A stretch of DNA of 64,000 nucleotides from the NCBI GenBank assembly GCA_030248195.1, contig JASAND010027920.1:1-64000 (forward strand), read 5' to 3'. The position numbers and the translations under genes are program-made. The stretch is from Trissonchulus latispiculum (taxonomy: Eukaryota > Nematoda > Enoplea > Enoplida > Ironidae). The notes beneath the pieces are model-generated. The model worked only from the letters and a program-made list of their open reading frames with translations, did no database searches and was not told where the DNA came from. Positions 9,986 to 22,380 of the stretch are shown here, piece by piece (the first letter of the stretch is position 1; the number at the start of each line of letters is the position of its first letter).

Positions 9986-12776
9986 TACTTCTTTTGATAC
10001 TTCTTTTGATCAGTCACCGAGTAACCAGTGATTTTATATGGCGGAAGGCGGCAACACGAAATCTCCTGGGATGATCTTCTGTTGCTAGATTCACAGGTAG
10101 TGAATTCTAACTGCGGGTAGTCGATGGTATGAAGCTGTCAATATGATGACTTGTGCGAGAATGAGGCAATCTTCTGGATGCTGGGTTTGCAGTAGCTCGC
10201 GTACGGCCTCCATCAGGGTGAACAGGCGGTAATAGATGACTCAAGGATGGAATGTCACTTCGAAAAACAAGAGCATGATACACAGCCAACGCGCCAATAC
10301 GGTTTCGCAGCTTTGATACTATCGAAACTGGTACCACAGACTTTGGAAGATTTCCTGTTGATGGACTCAAGAGCGCTGAAGGCGTATTGGGGAGTATTAG
10401 TGCACAGCGGCAGGCAATATTCCATTATTGGACGAATAGCCGCCTTGTACAGGTGGCCTAGAACCTTCTGTGACAAAATATCTCGGTGTCGTCTCAGCAT
10501 ACCCAGAAGTCGTCCCGCTGATCCAGCTTTACTCATGATGTGAGCGGACCAGGATAGAGTTTCTGTATAAGTAAGGCCTAGTAATTTGTTTAGGTTGGCT
10601 ATATGTATGCCGGCCTAGGAAATTAATGGCATTTTATGACGGTCAGGTTTGCGTGATACTAGCATTCCCTGAGTTTTTGGGCGATTGAATGACATTCGCC
10701 AGTCTCTGGCCCAGCTAGACAGTTCAATTAAATCGGCTTCCAGAAAAATGGCAACGTCGGGTCGATCAGCTTGAGTTGGGACTGAAGCGAAAAGGGTCAG
10801 GTCATCAGCATAGGCTACCGACTGGCATCCGAGTCTGCCGAACAGATCATTCACGTAGACCAAGAAAAGCGTGGGACCTAGAATAGAGCCCTGAGGAACT
10901 CCGGAGGTGACTGCTTTAGGATGGGAGAAGGAAGTTCCAACCCGTACAATCTGATTTCTATCGGCCAAGTAATCTTTCATCCATCTAAGAAGTTTACCAG
11001 AAATACCGTTTTTGGCAAGTTTGTAGATGAGGCCACGATGCCACACACAATCGAAGGCACCCGCTAGGTCAAGAGCAAGCAACTGCACTTCGTGGTGACA
11101 ATCAAGCTCGTTTGTACAGACTTGGCTTAGCAGCAGATTGCAGTGAAGGGTGGAACGACCTTTACGAAATCCATACTGTTGGTCGGCTAGGAGAGCATTT
11201 CCTTCAAGGTGTCTCATGAGATGATAGTTCACGTAGGATTCCATAACCTTGCCTACAACAGAGAGAAGTGAGATAGGGCGGTAGTTCGCTGGACTGGAGC
11301 GGTCACCTTTCTTGTGAACAGGGGTCACGGTACTCGTTTTCTAGTCGGAAGGCACTACACCAGTAGACATAGAACGATTGAATAGAACGGCCAGAGGATA
11401 AGCCAGTACATCAGCACATTCTTTTAGGACTACGGCAGGTATACCATCAGGTCCGGTACTTTTGGTTGTGTCTAAACGTTGTAATAGTTTCCGCACAATT
11501 CTGAACTGGATTCGTGATAGCCTCGCTCTGGCAAACTGTTTAAGGAAGGGAAGATCACCAGTTCCATCGTCTGGCGTGCATTTGGACACAAACGTTCGGT
11601 TAAGAGCGTCTGCTTTCAGAGCATCGTCAACCAGACTTACGTTATCCACCAACAAAGCTGGAATACCAGTCTGATGACTACGCTGAGTGATTTGGTTTAC
11701 AGATCGCCACCATTTTCGCCCAGACTAACTATCAACCTCTAGAGCAATCCTGGATGTATATTCCTTCCGTTTCTGCCTCTTTCGGTGGTTGTATAGGTTC
11801 CGTGTGCGGACAAGTCGACTCTGTCGTTGTAGGTTAGGGTCTGCCTCCATTTGTTATAGGACCTGATTTTAGCACGCAGCAGTCGTCGTAATTCCCGATT
11901 GAAATACAGATGATTACGTTTGGACATTATCCGTTTAGTGGGAATATATATGTTCATGCCATCAAGTATGGATGACTTAATATCAGACCAGATTTTATTA
12001 GGATCTCTTCTATCGGCTAGGCGTAGTCCACCGATTTGGCATCGCAGGCCGTCCCAGTCAGCTCGACCAAAGCACACATGTTTCGAGCTTCTTCCGCCGG
12101 AGGTGGCCTGTGGGAGGCGATGGAAGCAGTGACTAACGCGTGATCAGACGTGCCAATAGGAGCAAGGCAGTGCTCAAATTTGACTAAAGGTCTTCCATCA
12201 TCGTCAAGATCACTGAACACTAAGTCCAATGTGGCAGGTGTGGTGCCGAGGCGAGTCGGCTCTGTTACCTCCTGGGAAAGTCCATTGGTCACTGCAAACG
12301 CTTCAGCATCGAGACCACACTGATTTGTTGGGCCAGAAAATCTCAGCCATCCTACATTGTGGGTATTAAAATCGCCAAGGACAGCTACTCTACCTGAAGG
12401 ATTAGAGGACTGTAGAGTGTCCAGGTCCCGACCAAGGGCAGTGAACACATTGCTTTCGCGTGTTGGAGGGCGGTAGCAAAGAGCCAAATAAATAGGATGA
12501 TCGCTTGCCTGGAGTTTAAACCAAATGTATTCGAACGATTTTGAGCTGAGACAAACACTGCAAGGTATTGCCTCACGCACATAAAGGGCAATGCCTCCAC
12601 CGTGTGAGCGTCGATCACGGCGTATTAGATTGTACCCTTCAAGCAAGCAAGTTGTGTCGTCCATTGTTGATGACGACATAAATGTCTCGGTCAACGCAAT
12701 TATACTCGGCTTACTGAGAAGATGTTTTAAGTGCTCAAATTTATTTTTTATTTCTTTCACATTTATTACAGTTTAA
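9986..12776 (-). pseudogene. CR1/L2-type non-LTR retrotransposon, 5'-truncated and broken
   Basis: Reading leftward from 12776 there is an endonuclease domain (12760-12017) with ALTETFM, GGGIALYV, VLGDFN and the SDHALV motif. A linker follows (12077-11739), then reverse transcriptase (11655-10615) with NYRPISLL, GFRKGRST, SGVPQGSILGP and the catalytic YADD (SVAYADDLTLFAS), then a C-terminal segment (10536-10255). The ORF is broken by frame changes near 12050 and 11700, a stop at 11340 and further stops after 10615. ORF1 and the start of the endonuclease are absent. The 3' end carries two copies of a 12-mer (TCAAAAGAAGTA on the - strand, 9986-10009), typical of the short 3' repeats of this clade. 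Confidence 0.85.
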
Positions 12777-13004
12777 TGAATTGTTTAAAATTCGCGGTAA
12801 AAGTTGAAAGCAAAATTAACGAGTTTAAAATTTGAGAATCTTTGTTGGGTTATCTGCAAACGGAAATTCGTTATATGACTATAATTTTAGTTTAACTTAG
12901 AAGACGTAAAAAACCTAGCGAACAAGTTGACACCGAATAAGACATTAACACGCAAAAGTCGAAACACAAAAGTTGAATCGGTTTTCTGACTATTTTACCG
13001 CTAC

Positions 13005-13176
13005 CTGGCTTGGCATTTTTGGAAGATAAATTTGAAAATTTTTTTGGTTTTATTGGGCCACGAGCTACAATTTTGTAGAAGGTTGGCATAACAAGCTTGG
13101 GAAAGCACATCCTAATGTAAATGAGTTGATGTCTGTCTTCCAATGCGAAGAAGCCGCCTACCACATCAAGTGTCGG
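13005..13176 (-). CDS. Candidate exon of unknown gene
   Basis: A 172-nt open stretch runs from an AG acceptor after GTTGTTGACAG to a GT donor (CCAG followed by GTAGCG). It encodes a ~57-residue peptide including GGFFALEDRHQLIYIRMCF. No family recognised. It could be a chance ORF. No partner exon was found upstream in 13.2-13.6 kb. Confidence 0.2.
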
Positions 13177-13647
13177 CTGTCAACAACGAGCGACAAAGAC
13201 AAACTCAATCGGCGAATATGGCGAAACGATATTTCATGAAGTTTTACCGATGATTTGTCTCAGATTAGAAAAACCATGAGTATCTTACTGCTGTCAGCTA
13301 CAATTTATCCTTGTGAATGTGCAGTTTTCTGGTTTAGAGGTGTTAACCATTTTATCAATTGAAATGTTTTTATCGTAAAACTTTAACTTGATTGTAAAAA
13401 TAAATCAGTGAAATTTGAGAAAAAGCTACAAAAATAATTGTGAGATGGAGCAAATAGCAAGGATTAATATAGAGGAACGTTGTAGTGAATTTGAAATAGC
13501 GGGATTTTTACGGCCACCTCACCCCAGTCGGTGCTCTAGTTAGGGGTAGTGCCAGCTCAGAACGTATGCTTTTTGAAGGAAGGGGGATGCTGACACTGAA
13601 TAATTGCCATAACAATTACCCGAGGTGTTCTACAAGGCTATCAGTAC

Positions 13648-13775
13648 TAGTGTTGGAAAATAAGAAAATTTTGCGGGCCGGGCCAGCCCGCGGGCCGATG
13701 TGATCCTACGGGCCGGGCCGCGGGCCGGTGGCGGGCGCAAATTTCTGATGGCCGCACGGGCCGACGCCGCAAAAA
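13648..13775. repeat. GC-rich hAT-like left end
   Basis: TAGTGTTGG is followed by dense GGGCCGGGCC and CGCGGGCCG motifs up to about 13775. The layout resembles the left end of the element at 56665 but with a different subterminal word. No matching right end was found nearby, so it may be truncated or solitary. Confidence 0.4.
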
Positions 13776-13834
13776 ACGTTTCGAACTGTTAGGCAATTTA
13801 TTTCAACTTGTATTACAGCTAATTTCAACTTATT

Positions 13835-13858
13835 CCTGCTGCGCCTCAGCGCAGCAGG
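13835..13858. repeat. Hairpin CCTGCTGCGC...GCGCAGCAGG
   Basis: This 24-bp inverted repeat (10-bp arms, CTCA loop) recurs in opposite orientation at 39210-39233 with similar flanks. It appears to mark the end of a dispersed repeat. Sequence from 13859 to 14821 is AT-rich and holds no recognised gene. Confidence 0.5.
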
Positions 13859-14821
13859 TCTCTTATATTTGCTCAGATCCTCTTTTCTCATGTGTTCTCA
13901 TGTTAAAGATCTAACTTTACATAAAAGCACGTAGCATGTGCTTTAAGATAGGGTTCACATAAATACTGTGTAAACTTTGTTTACATTTCATATTCACAGA
14001 TTATACAGCTACAGCTACAGCTAAGTTATGAAATTTTGCACCAAACTGCTTTCAAACAAATAAAGTGAGCACTCTGTTTTGCAGGAATTCTGCACAAACA
14101 TCTCAGTCTTATCCAACAGGTTCTGTCAGAAATCGGAATTTGAAACTGGATTTTCTTTTCGGTTCAGTTTCGCTTTTTCTCTTCAGCGTCAGAATTTGAA
14201 CTCGAACTTCATTGGATTCGAGAAATCTGAGCAACAGTGCTTTTGAATTAGAAAATTAACGTGAAGATAAATCGCCAATTTCTCAGGCTCTCCAGAGACT
14301 GAATATATTTCTCTGTCCAAAACCAGTAAAGAAAACTGTAACCTGAATGGTTTCTAGCCCGGAAATGAACATACTTTTTTCTTTTTTTTCATTTTGCCAA
14401 AATTCCGTGCTTTTATCAAAAGAAAGCGTTCTGCCTACAATTTACCGAAATGTTACTGTGAATACACTTAAACTTTTGCATACAATTTTGCTTGTTTTAC
14501 AGTTATTTTCATGTCGTCCATGTTTCACAAACAATAAATAACAACAAGTGGCCACTGGTTAGCTGATTATATATGTGTTTGGTAAATACATTCTTATTAA
14601 AAATTCCACACATTATCCATATACAAATCCAAGTTGTCACTTCTACTCCACTCTTACACCTATGTTACAATTCTGATGCCATTATTTTTCACAGATGCTG
14701 TCCTGCTTTTTCTGAAACTTTTCACTTCCTCAAACTAAATCTCTCTTGTGTTAAGTTTGTCCACGTATACTTGATTTTGACATAACGGTCTAATTTACTT
14801 GATCAAATAGCAGGGTCAAAT

Positions 14822-15989
14822 ATCTTCCCTAAAAATGCCCCGTTTGCCTATAATTTGAATTTGAAATGTTGTAATTGTCAGTATTTATGCAAAGATTCAT
14901 CATGCATTTCCCTAGTTACGCTCAAAATTCTCTTCTAAAAGTTTGTCAAAATTCTATTGGCTGGAGGCATGTCACGTGATTTCGTAATCACTATGGCTGC
15001 CTCCAGCCTTCTTTCAGTCAGTCTTGTTTTTGTTTTCGCGCAGGTCGGTCGGTTTGGTCAGTATTTTTTCAACACGAAATTTTATGCTCTCAAGTCTTTT
15101 CGGGCGATTTTTGGGGTCCTCCGGAGCTCTGAACGTCGGGTTAGACAAGTAAAAGCCACCCAGTCTGGTGATAGGCTGAGTGGGGGACACCCGAGTAAAG
15201 TAATTCTGCGCATCCCGTATATTTATTTCCGTTATTTGCCATCATTATATTTATGATTATTGCCTTTTGCCTGCCTCTGGATCGATGAATCTGTAAGTGT
15301 GTGTCCAAATTTATTGAACTTCCCCCTCCCTTTTCTTTGTATTAAAATTTATAATACGGCCTCTTGGCCTATTGTACTCTGGCTAGGTTTAGTTAGCATT
15401 AGTTCGGTAAGTAGGGCACATAAGGTCTAGGTCGGGGCAACTTAGCTGGGAGTGAGTTAAATTTCACAGTTATCTGGTGTATTCTAATTGGCGGGGTTTG
15501 TCGAGGTCGGCTTGGAACTATCTCCAAGTCCAGGTTGTGTATCCAGCCTCTAGCGCACAGCACCCCAAAGGTCTTTGGCTGCCCAATATCCAGTCTCTGG
15601 GGCCAAAACTTTACAATAGGCTGCCAGTTTCGGCCTCCACCTCGCCAATTTTTGTAAATTCTACGTACGTTTTTGTGTATTTTGTGGGAAAAATATTTTC
15701 CGGGGCCAGGGAAAATATTTTCGATTTTTCTAAAAATTAGAAAAATCCAGGCCCACTAGGTATTTTTCCGGGTTAGGAAAAATCCTTTACGTACTATTTG
15801 GGGGTTATTTCGTATTTGTCTCATCATATTGTGCCAATTTCGTCAAATTCGGGGGTAAAATATTCAATTTTTCTCGGGGGTCTTAATTTATTCTTGTTAC
15901 AATTTCTGGTCATATCTCGGGGTTTTTCTTGTATTTTGTGGGTAATTATTGAATTATTGGTGTAATTTTGTCAAAAAATTTTGGCCTGT
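14822..15989 (+). repeat. 5' LTR
   Basis: It is nearly identical to 31247-32409, with five differences in the 300 bp of the internal ORF by eye. It includes ATTGGCTGG and CACGTGAT upstream of the presumed transcribed region and several TACGTAC motifs towards its 3' side. Homology starts around CTAAAAATGCCCCG and ends around TTGTCAAAAAATTTT. Confidence 0.85.
14957..15256 (+). CDS. 99-codon ORF inside the 5' LTR
   Basis: This ATG-to-stop ORF (MAGGMSRDFV...) has a hydrophobic stretch at residues ~11-29 and a basic C-terminal half. It is also intact in the 3' LTR at 31380-31679. Of five differences between the copies, three change the amino acid, so there is no sign of selection. LTR-internal ORFs usually are not translated. 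Unknown function; possibly fortuitous. Confidence 0.2.
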   Translation: MAGGMSRDFVITMAASSLLSVSLVFVFAQVGRFGQYFFNTKFYALKSFRAIFGVLRSSERRVRQVKATQSGDRLSGGHPSKVILRIPYIYFRYLPSLYL

Positions 15990-16341
15990 TTACTGCGTGT
16001 CCCTGCCATTTTTTGAGGGATACGTACGTACTTTTGGCGTAAATTAGAGCATATTGTTGGTAATTTCTACGTACTTTTGTAGTATTTTGGGCCATTTTCC
16101 GTGCGTATTTTCCAATTTCCTTGTTAATACGTACATTTGGTGGCCAATATTAACCAGTTCGTACATAGCTTTGTGGGTTTTTGTGTATTTTTGTAAACCA
16201 GTTTTTAACCAAAGCCAGCCTTTTTACCTACTTTTTTCCACCTAATTTTGGGTTTTTAGGTATTTTTCTCATACTAGATCTCATGTACGTTCTAAATTTT
16301 AACTCTAGACCAGTTTCATACGTACTTAGGTTAGGCCAAAA

Positions 16342-18531
16342 ATGCTAACTAGAAACCAGGCGGCTGCTCAAAGGGAGGACCCAGGAACCTCTGAGTCCTC
16401 CGCCCAGACAAATGTCCCCGAGGATGGGGTCGAGCAGCCTTCAAACCCGGTTCCGACGGTCGATCCGGCGGATTCCTAGGTTATAGAGGAATCTGCACCT
16501 CAAGCGGGGGCAGTGGCCAACCCGCCTGGCTCTGAAAACCCGGGGCGGTCTTCCGCCCAGTCGTCTGACGGAGCCTGGAGGACCGATTTTACTCATCGGG
16601 CCGATGAGTTGGGCCAGCTTGTGGACGGTAATCGGACCCACATTGAGCGGTTTGGGTATTTACCGCCACGTGAGCCCACATCGAGCGATGCAGGTCCTTC
16701 GGTCAGCCAGGCGGAAAAGTCAAGAACACCGGCGGTACCCCTTATTGACGCCGGCCCAACAGAAATGGTTGGGCTTACCACCCCTACAACCTGCAGCACC
16801 CGGTGAGAATCCTGGAGTTTTGCTGGCGGCTCGCCTGCATTTAGAGGAACAGGCTTACTTCCGCCAGAGGGGTTCTTACCCTCCACCTAGGCCGTATGTG
16901 CCCCCTCCCGTGCCGGTGTCGGCACAGGGCCCAATTCCTGGCCTTACACGGAGCCTTCACCGGACCTGGTGTCGGCCCTCCGTTTGTGCGCATACGGCCT
17001 GCCGGGGCGGTCTGGTCAAGCAGGACCCTCTGCTGGACCCCAAACCCGCCGGCGTAGTTCAGAGCTGTACCCAACTCAGCTGATTCGGGATCAGAATCAG
17101 CCTGATCGGCCGGGCTCCGACGAGCCTTACGTGTGGGACGACGAAGAAGGTACCCACCTTCTTCCTATGGCCCTCTGACACGGAGGACCCGGATGCTGGA
17201 CCTCCACCATTCCAGCAATATGGGGCTCAGCCAGAGCAGCCCCATGGAGATGAAGCCGGGTTGGCTAATCTGCGTTTCCCACAACAGCCTGTGTATTGGC
17301 CGTCACGACCTAGGGCTAGGTCGGTGCCAACTAGGGCTGAAGCTGAGGCTGAAATTTGACGACCGCTCGGTTGGTCTCCCCTCAAAATTGAGCAAGCACC
17401 GTCGGAGAAATCAGCTTCTCCGCCCATAGGCCGGCATTGGCCTGTGGCCCGCAGGCAAGAACCACGAAAAGAGGTTGCTGCCCCCCAAACGGCTGGCCCA
17501 CACAATACCGTGGCACTGGTGAAGCCCACCCAGTTTGATCTCACCCGGCAATTGGGTGAGTATTTGAAAGGCTTCAAGGGCATGAAGCTCTTTCAGGGAT
17601 CTCAAAGACCGATTAAATTCACGAGTTGGCTAAATAACTTCGTGGCAACGGCCAACATGCATCAAGTGCCAAGCAAACTTTGGCACAGGTTATTGTGGAC
17701 CATGGTGGACGATAACGTAAAGGAGGCACTTAGTCCACACCCGCCCTCTACCTATGAAGAATTTATCGTGGTGCTCCGCCAATTGTATGAACCGCTTCCT
17801 ACTACCGTAGAACAGTATGCAGAACAGTTCTGCAGGAAGCAGCAACAGCCTAAAGAGCGGGCACACGATTTTGTCGCGGCACTGCGACTGCTCGCTGCTA
17901 AAGCTTTTCCGCTCGAGATGCCTCTCGAGAGGGAAAAGAAGCTCTGTACCCAGTTCTGCCGTGGTTTACGGCAGGACCTCAGAAGCGGATCGAAGGAGTT
18001 CTAGCCGATCTCCAGTTTTGGTCTCATGCTCGGGAGAACGAGCTGGTCAACCGTGCCTTGCATATAGCAGAGACGGTAGAAACTGAGATGGCAGAGGAGG
18101 TCCCAGTACAGGCTTTTGCGGTACAGCAGCCGCCACAGCAGCAGCAGCGTGCGGGTGTGCACCTGCCTGCAGGGGGCCAAGCTCAGGCTCCACCAAACCA
18201 AGGGGACCAACATCAAGGATTGGAATTGTGTTTCCTGTGTACGCAGCCAGGTCATCGGTTGCGTCAATGCCCTACATATCTGGCTGGTGTGCAGATATTT
18301 TTCGCTGATCACCCACAACGGCAAAGGATCTTTGCCCGTTTAGGGGGCAATGCCAATAGGCATAACCCGGCCGCTCCAGCAGCGAATAACGGTGGTAATA
18401 ACCGTTATAATAATAATAATAATAACCAGCAAGCTGGACGAAGCCGACGGTGGGGCCGTGGCATCATAGGCCCACTACGTTATGAGGGTTTCCCGGACCA
18501 GGGAAACGCCCAGCAGGGGCACGGGCAGTAG
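16342..18531 (+). pseudogene. gag: gag of the LTR element (broken)
   Basis: It starts at ATG 16342 (MLTRNQAAAQ...) and is interrupted by TAG at 16477 and frame changes near 16800, 17080, 17180 and 18003. The conserved capsid-like core is at 17444-18003 (FTSWLNNFVATANMH, YEEFIVVLRQLYEPLP, REKKLCTQFCRGL). It is followed in another frame by a nucleocapsid segment (18058-18531) with a zinc knuckle CFLCTQPGHRLRQC (C-x2-C-x4-H-x4-C). A polyglutamine run precedes the knuckle and an Asn run (AAT repeats) follows it. The protein would package element RNA; this copy cannot encode a full one. Confidence 0.8.
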
Positions 18532-18557
18532 ATACTGACTCGTGTCCCTCTCAACCC

Positions 18558-20465
18558 TTGGCCCTGGTTAACATTGTTGCCCCTACCTCACCTATCGGGT
18601 CGATGGGCCCCTCCCTCTTTAACCCTCCCCCGCACCCAGTACATAGATTCTGGGACAGTGATGACTCGGATGGGTGGCCAGCGATGTCTGGTAACCCTGA
18701 AGTGACTGCGAAGGACGGGTGTGTCCTGCAACCCGAGGCATACACTATACCCGGAACCCAGCCAATGACATTCGTACGGGATGCGTACGTTTGCACCTGC
18801 AAGAAGTGCAAAAAGAAACTCCAGAAACAGAAAAATAAGGAGAACTGGATCCCACCAGGGCAGGTGGTACTAGATAACGAAGGCTTTCCAGGGGGCGGAG
18901 GCCTTTTCTTTGATGGTAATGATGGTATGGGATACCTCGGCCCCATAAATTCTGGAACCGCTGGTGAAAGTCGGTGAAGCTTTTCGGTAATGGGGGTTGG
19001 AATCCAGGTCAAGGGCCGTCTTGCGATGATGCGAGACCCCCTAGGTCTGGATGGAAAAGCCCCAGTACGTACCGACGCCTTGGAGTGTCTGGTACCCAGT
19101 GGAACCAGATCGCAGGGTTCACTCAGACCTTGAGTGATATGGAAGATGCTGAGGCATGTGCCGTGCAGAAACACCAGAAACGAGCTACTTTAGCCGCCGG
19201 ACAGGCGACTAAGCCCTCAGTAACCTCTAAGGAGGTACAAGTCGACTTAATAAACTATGCACCGCCTCTCGTGCCTTTTAAGAGGCAGCCCCAGCAACCA
19301 TCAAAGCGATCTGTGGCCTCAGGTTCAAGCGCTGGGGATCCATCTTCAGCATCCAGCGGGGCTTCTGATTTAAGCCCTGGGGACCGACAGACTCCGGATA
19401 CTGGGGTTTTCTGTCTTAAGCCCTGGGGATAAGACTCCTGTTGGTCGGAATCCGACTAGTTCAGGCCCGGTTACAGACGAGGTGGTACCAGATTCTCAGG
19501 TGGTACCCCCTACCCCACGTCGAAGGCGAGGTCCACCTTCGGTGATGGTTACTAAGCCGACACCACCTCAAGAGCTCCACCGACGGAAGTTGCGGGACCC
19601 TAGCAACTACCGTACATTCAGGGAGCTTACCCAACCAGAGGACACCTCGGATGATGAGGGTCCTGGTGGCACCTGTACACAAACTAGAGCACAGATAACG
19701 CCACCACCTCGTCGTCTCCCATCCACCTCGGAGGAGGAGGATTCCGATGGTGTCCCATTCCCAGTCGAAGCTCCAGGTACGTTTCCACAACGCACAATTC
19801 CACCTGTACGCCTACGTCGGGACGACGAGGGTCAGTGGGAACAGGTTACGGACCGGTCACGGTGTAGTGACCCGGTCCCAGATAGTCTTGTGCCCGCTCA
19901 GAACCGGTTTGCAGCACTCCAAAACACGGAGATCGAGCTGCTAGAACAGGGCTGGATTTAACTCCAGGCGGCACTGACCACTCTGGATACTCAGAAAGGT
20001 CAGGTAGCATACAAGATCCGCGCTATGGCGTCACACTTCGAGAATACGGTGGACTATGTAAAGCGCCAAGCAGTGGAATTCGACCGGCTTTTGGCCGAAT
20101 TCGCCCAAAAAGATCAAGACCGGCTGAAACAGGTTGAGGAATCGCACTCCTTGCGATATCTCAATCAACCTATCTGGAGTGAAGACCCACCCAAACCCCG
20201 ACGAGTGCAATTCTCAGTACCCGAGGAGGAAATCGAGGTACTAAACTCCGAGCCGGTAGCTACAGAAGAGCTGCAGGCTGACGAACACCGGACCGGTGTT
20301 CCTCCAGAGGCTATGCCGTCCACCAGCCTCGAACCAGAGATCGGCGAATCGGAAGGTGATTCCGATGCCACTACAGCCGATGACCCCCATTTAAGCCGAG
20401 CTGTCCCGCTCAGTGGTTCAAGGGCGGTCTCGTTTCTTCGTCTCACAGTGTACGAAGATAGCCAT
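18558..20465 (+). pseudogene. Spacer polyprotein region between gag and protease, unrecognised
   Basis: About 1.9 kb of frame-broken coding-like sequence includes a Cys/Lys cluster (CTCKKCKKKLQ) near 18800. Ser/Pro/acid-rich segments follow (19200-19430, 19482-19961, 20025-20477), with PEEEIEVL and a charged coiled-coil-like stretch near 20100. Ordinary Gypsy elements join nucleocapsid to protease directly, so this spacer is unusual. No family recognised. Confidence 0.5.
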
Positions 20466-20649
20466 GAGAAGCCATAGACCGTATCTCATCATTGAGGTAC
20501 AAGGTGTCAAAACACTGGCCCTCTTGGACACAGGAGCGAATATCTCATTAATGTCCCGACAATTGTTCGACCAAATCAATCAGACCGGCAAGCTTTTGGT
20601 GGATTTAACCAAAGCCTCTAAGGCGGCTACAGCCTCGGAGGAGTCGTAA
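20461..20649 (+). pseudogene. Retroelement aspartic protease
   Basis: YLIIEVQGVKTLALLDTGA contains the catalytic LLDTGA motif, followed by NISLMSRQLFDQI. The frame stops at TAA 20647-20649 and continues after it in the same frame, with another TAA at 20847. The enzyme would process the polyprotein. It is disabled here by stops. Confidence 0.75.
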
Positions 20650-21377
20650 CGCGAGCTCATTGGCGAGTGCCAGGTGGAGTTCAAGCTACAAGGGGTGTCG
20701 TATGTGCACACCTTTCATGTAGCTTATGGCCTTCACCAAGAACGTAGCTTGGGCTACGTCTTTCAGGCCGAGAACCACTGGATGGTAAACCCCACTGATC
20801 ACTCGGTAAGGGCGGGCAGCCTCAAGATTCTCCTCCTTACCCCATAAGATTTGCAGGCGCTTGCAAAGCGGTTTAGTACTGCCACGTCCCTTAACATCCT
20901 ATACTGTGTCCGAGAGACGCGTCAGATACCACCACGAGCGGAAACGTTCGTCGGCGTGCGCTGTCTCATTGAAGGCGCTTCTTCGGGCGCCGGGTCACTT
21001 CAACCGCGCGGTCTACTTGGAAACTTCAGAGGCCATAATGGGGGAATATGAAGTATACCCGATACCGGGTATACTCCAAGCCTCGGAAAAGTGGATTATC
21101 TTCAGATCTATAATCCACTGGATGTAGTCGTCGAGCTACCCAAAGGGCTGTCACTGGGTGAAGCGAAGCCCATTATCCCGGTTACCTCGGCACAGGGGTA
21201 CCGGTTTGCAGCTGAGTGGGGTGCTCACTCAGTCCAGCTACATCGATAACTCGATGCATGGATCGAGCACCCACCAGCCAAGGTGTCGTCTGTAGAGCTT
21301 CCGCAGGCACGTAAACAGTATCAACAAGTGGACCCAGGTAGTATGGCTCCACAAATGTCCACTGACAACCAGAAATA

Positions 21378-22380
21378 GTGGTGTTGGGTGGACCTATAGT
21401 CTGCCCTGCCCAGCTCAAGGACCCGGCTCCGGACCAAGAGCCGCCCGCCTTGAACGAAAAATGCCTCAATGCCTTCAATGACATGCACTACTCGGCCGAT
21501 GAGATGGTGCAGCAACCACTGCCTCCACTTGAGGAGAGGTTGCAGTTCATTGAAGAAAATGTCGACTTTGAGGCTACTATTCTGGACGAGGATGGCCAGG
21601 CCCGGTTGAAGGACCTTTTGGTGGAGTACTATGATGTGGTGGCTCGACCTGGGAACCCGGGTCAACACATCATTGACACCGGCAAGGAAGGTCCTATCAA
21701 AAGTCGGTATTACAGGACCAACCCAAAAGATAAAACCGAGATAGAGAAGCATATCAAGGCAATGCTGGATTAGGGAGTGTGTTCTCCCTCGACTAGTCCC
21801 TGGTCCTCGCCCTGTATACTGGTGGGCAAGAAGGACGGGATCACACGCCTTGTCATTGACTATCATTGGCTCAACCGGATAACCAAGAAGGACAGCTACC
21901 CCTTGCCCAAGATTGATGAGATCATGGACCAACTAAAAGGGGCGGCTGTCTTCTCTACCATCGACTTGGCCGCGGTATTGGCAGGTCGAAGTCTATCCGG
22001 AACACCGGGAAAAGACGACATTCGTCTCTCATATGGGGCTTTTCCATATGAACGTAATGCCGTCCGGTCTCTGTAATGCGCCGTCGACCTTCCAGCGCAT
22101 TATGGAGAAGGTCCTGACCGACTTACCGGTGTACATTGATGACGTCCTGATACCAACGCCGGATATGGCGTCCCATCTGGACGTACTCCGGTCTACCTTA
22201 CAGCGCTTGAGGGAGAACGGGTTACGAATCAAACTCAAGAAGTGCTGCTTCGCCCGGGAACAGGTACCGTTCCTCGGACATTATGTGGGCAGCCACGGCA
22301 TAAGTGGACCATACCAAGGTGGAGGCGGTGTCTAAGATGCCCCCACCCAAGGACGTTAAGGGTATTAAGTCCTTCCTTCC
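21378..22380 (+). pseudogene. pol: Reverse transcriptase of the LTR element, truncated
   Basis: The pre-RT region is followed by the fingers and palm motifs of Ty3/Gypsy [44 protein letters not shown] and the catalytic YIDD (VYIDDVLI), then FLGHYV. There is a TAG at 21772 and a frameshift near 21973 just before the expected GYWQ motif. A second frame change near 22310 leads to KVEAVSKMPPPKDVKGIKSF, after which homology ends at a TAA. Connection, RNase H and integrase are absent. Confidence 0.85.

Noticed and set aside
10247..10543. Plus-strand ORF of 98 codons
   Set aside because: It is the antisense shadow of the LINE C-terminal region on the minus strand.
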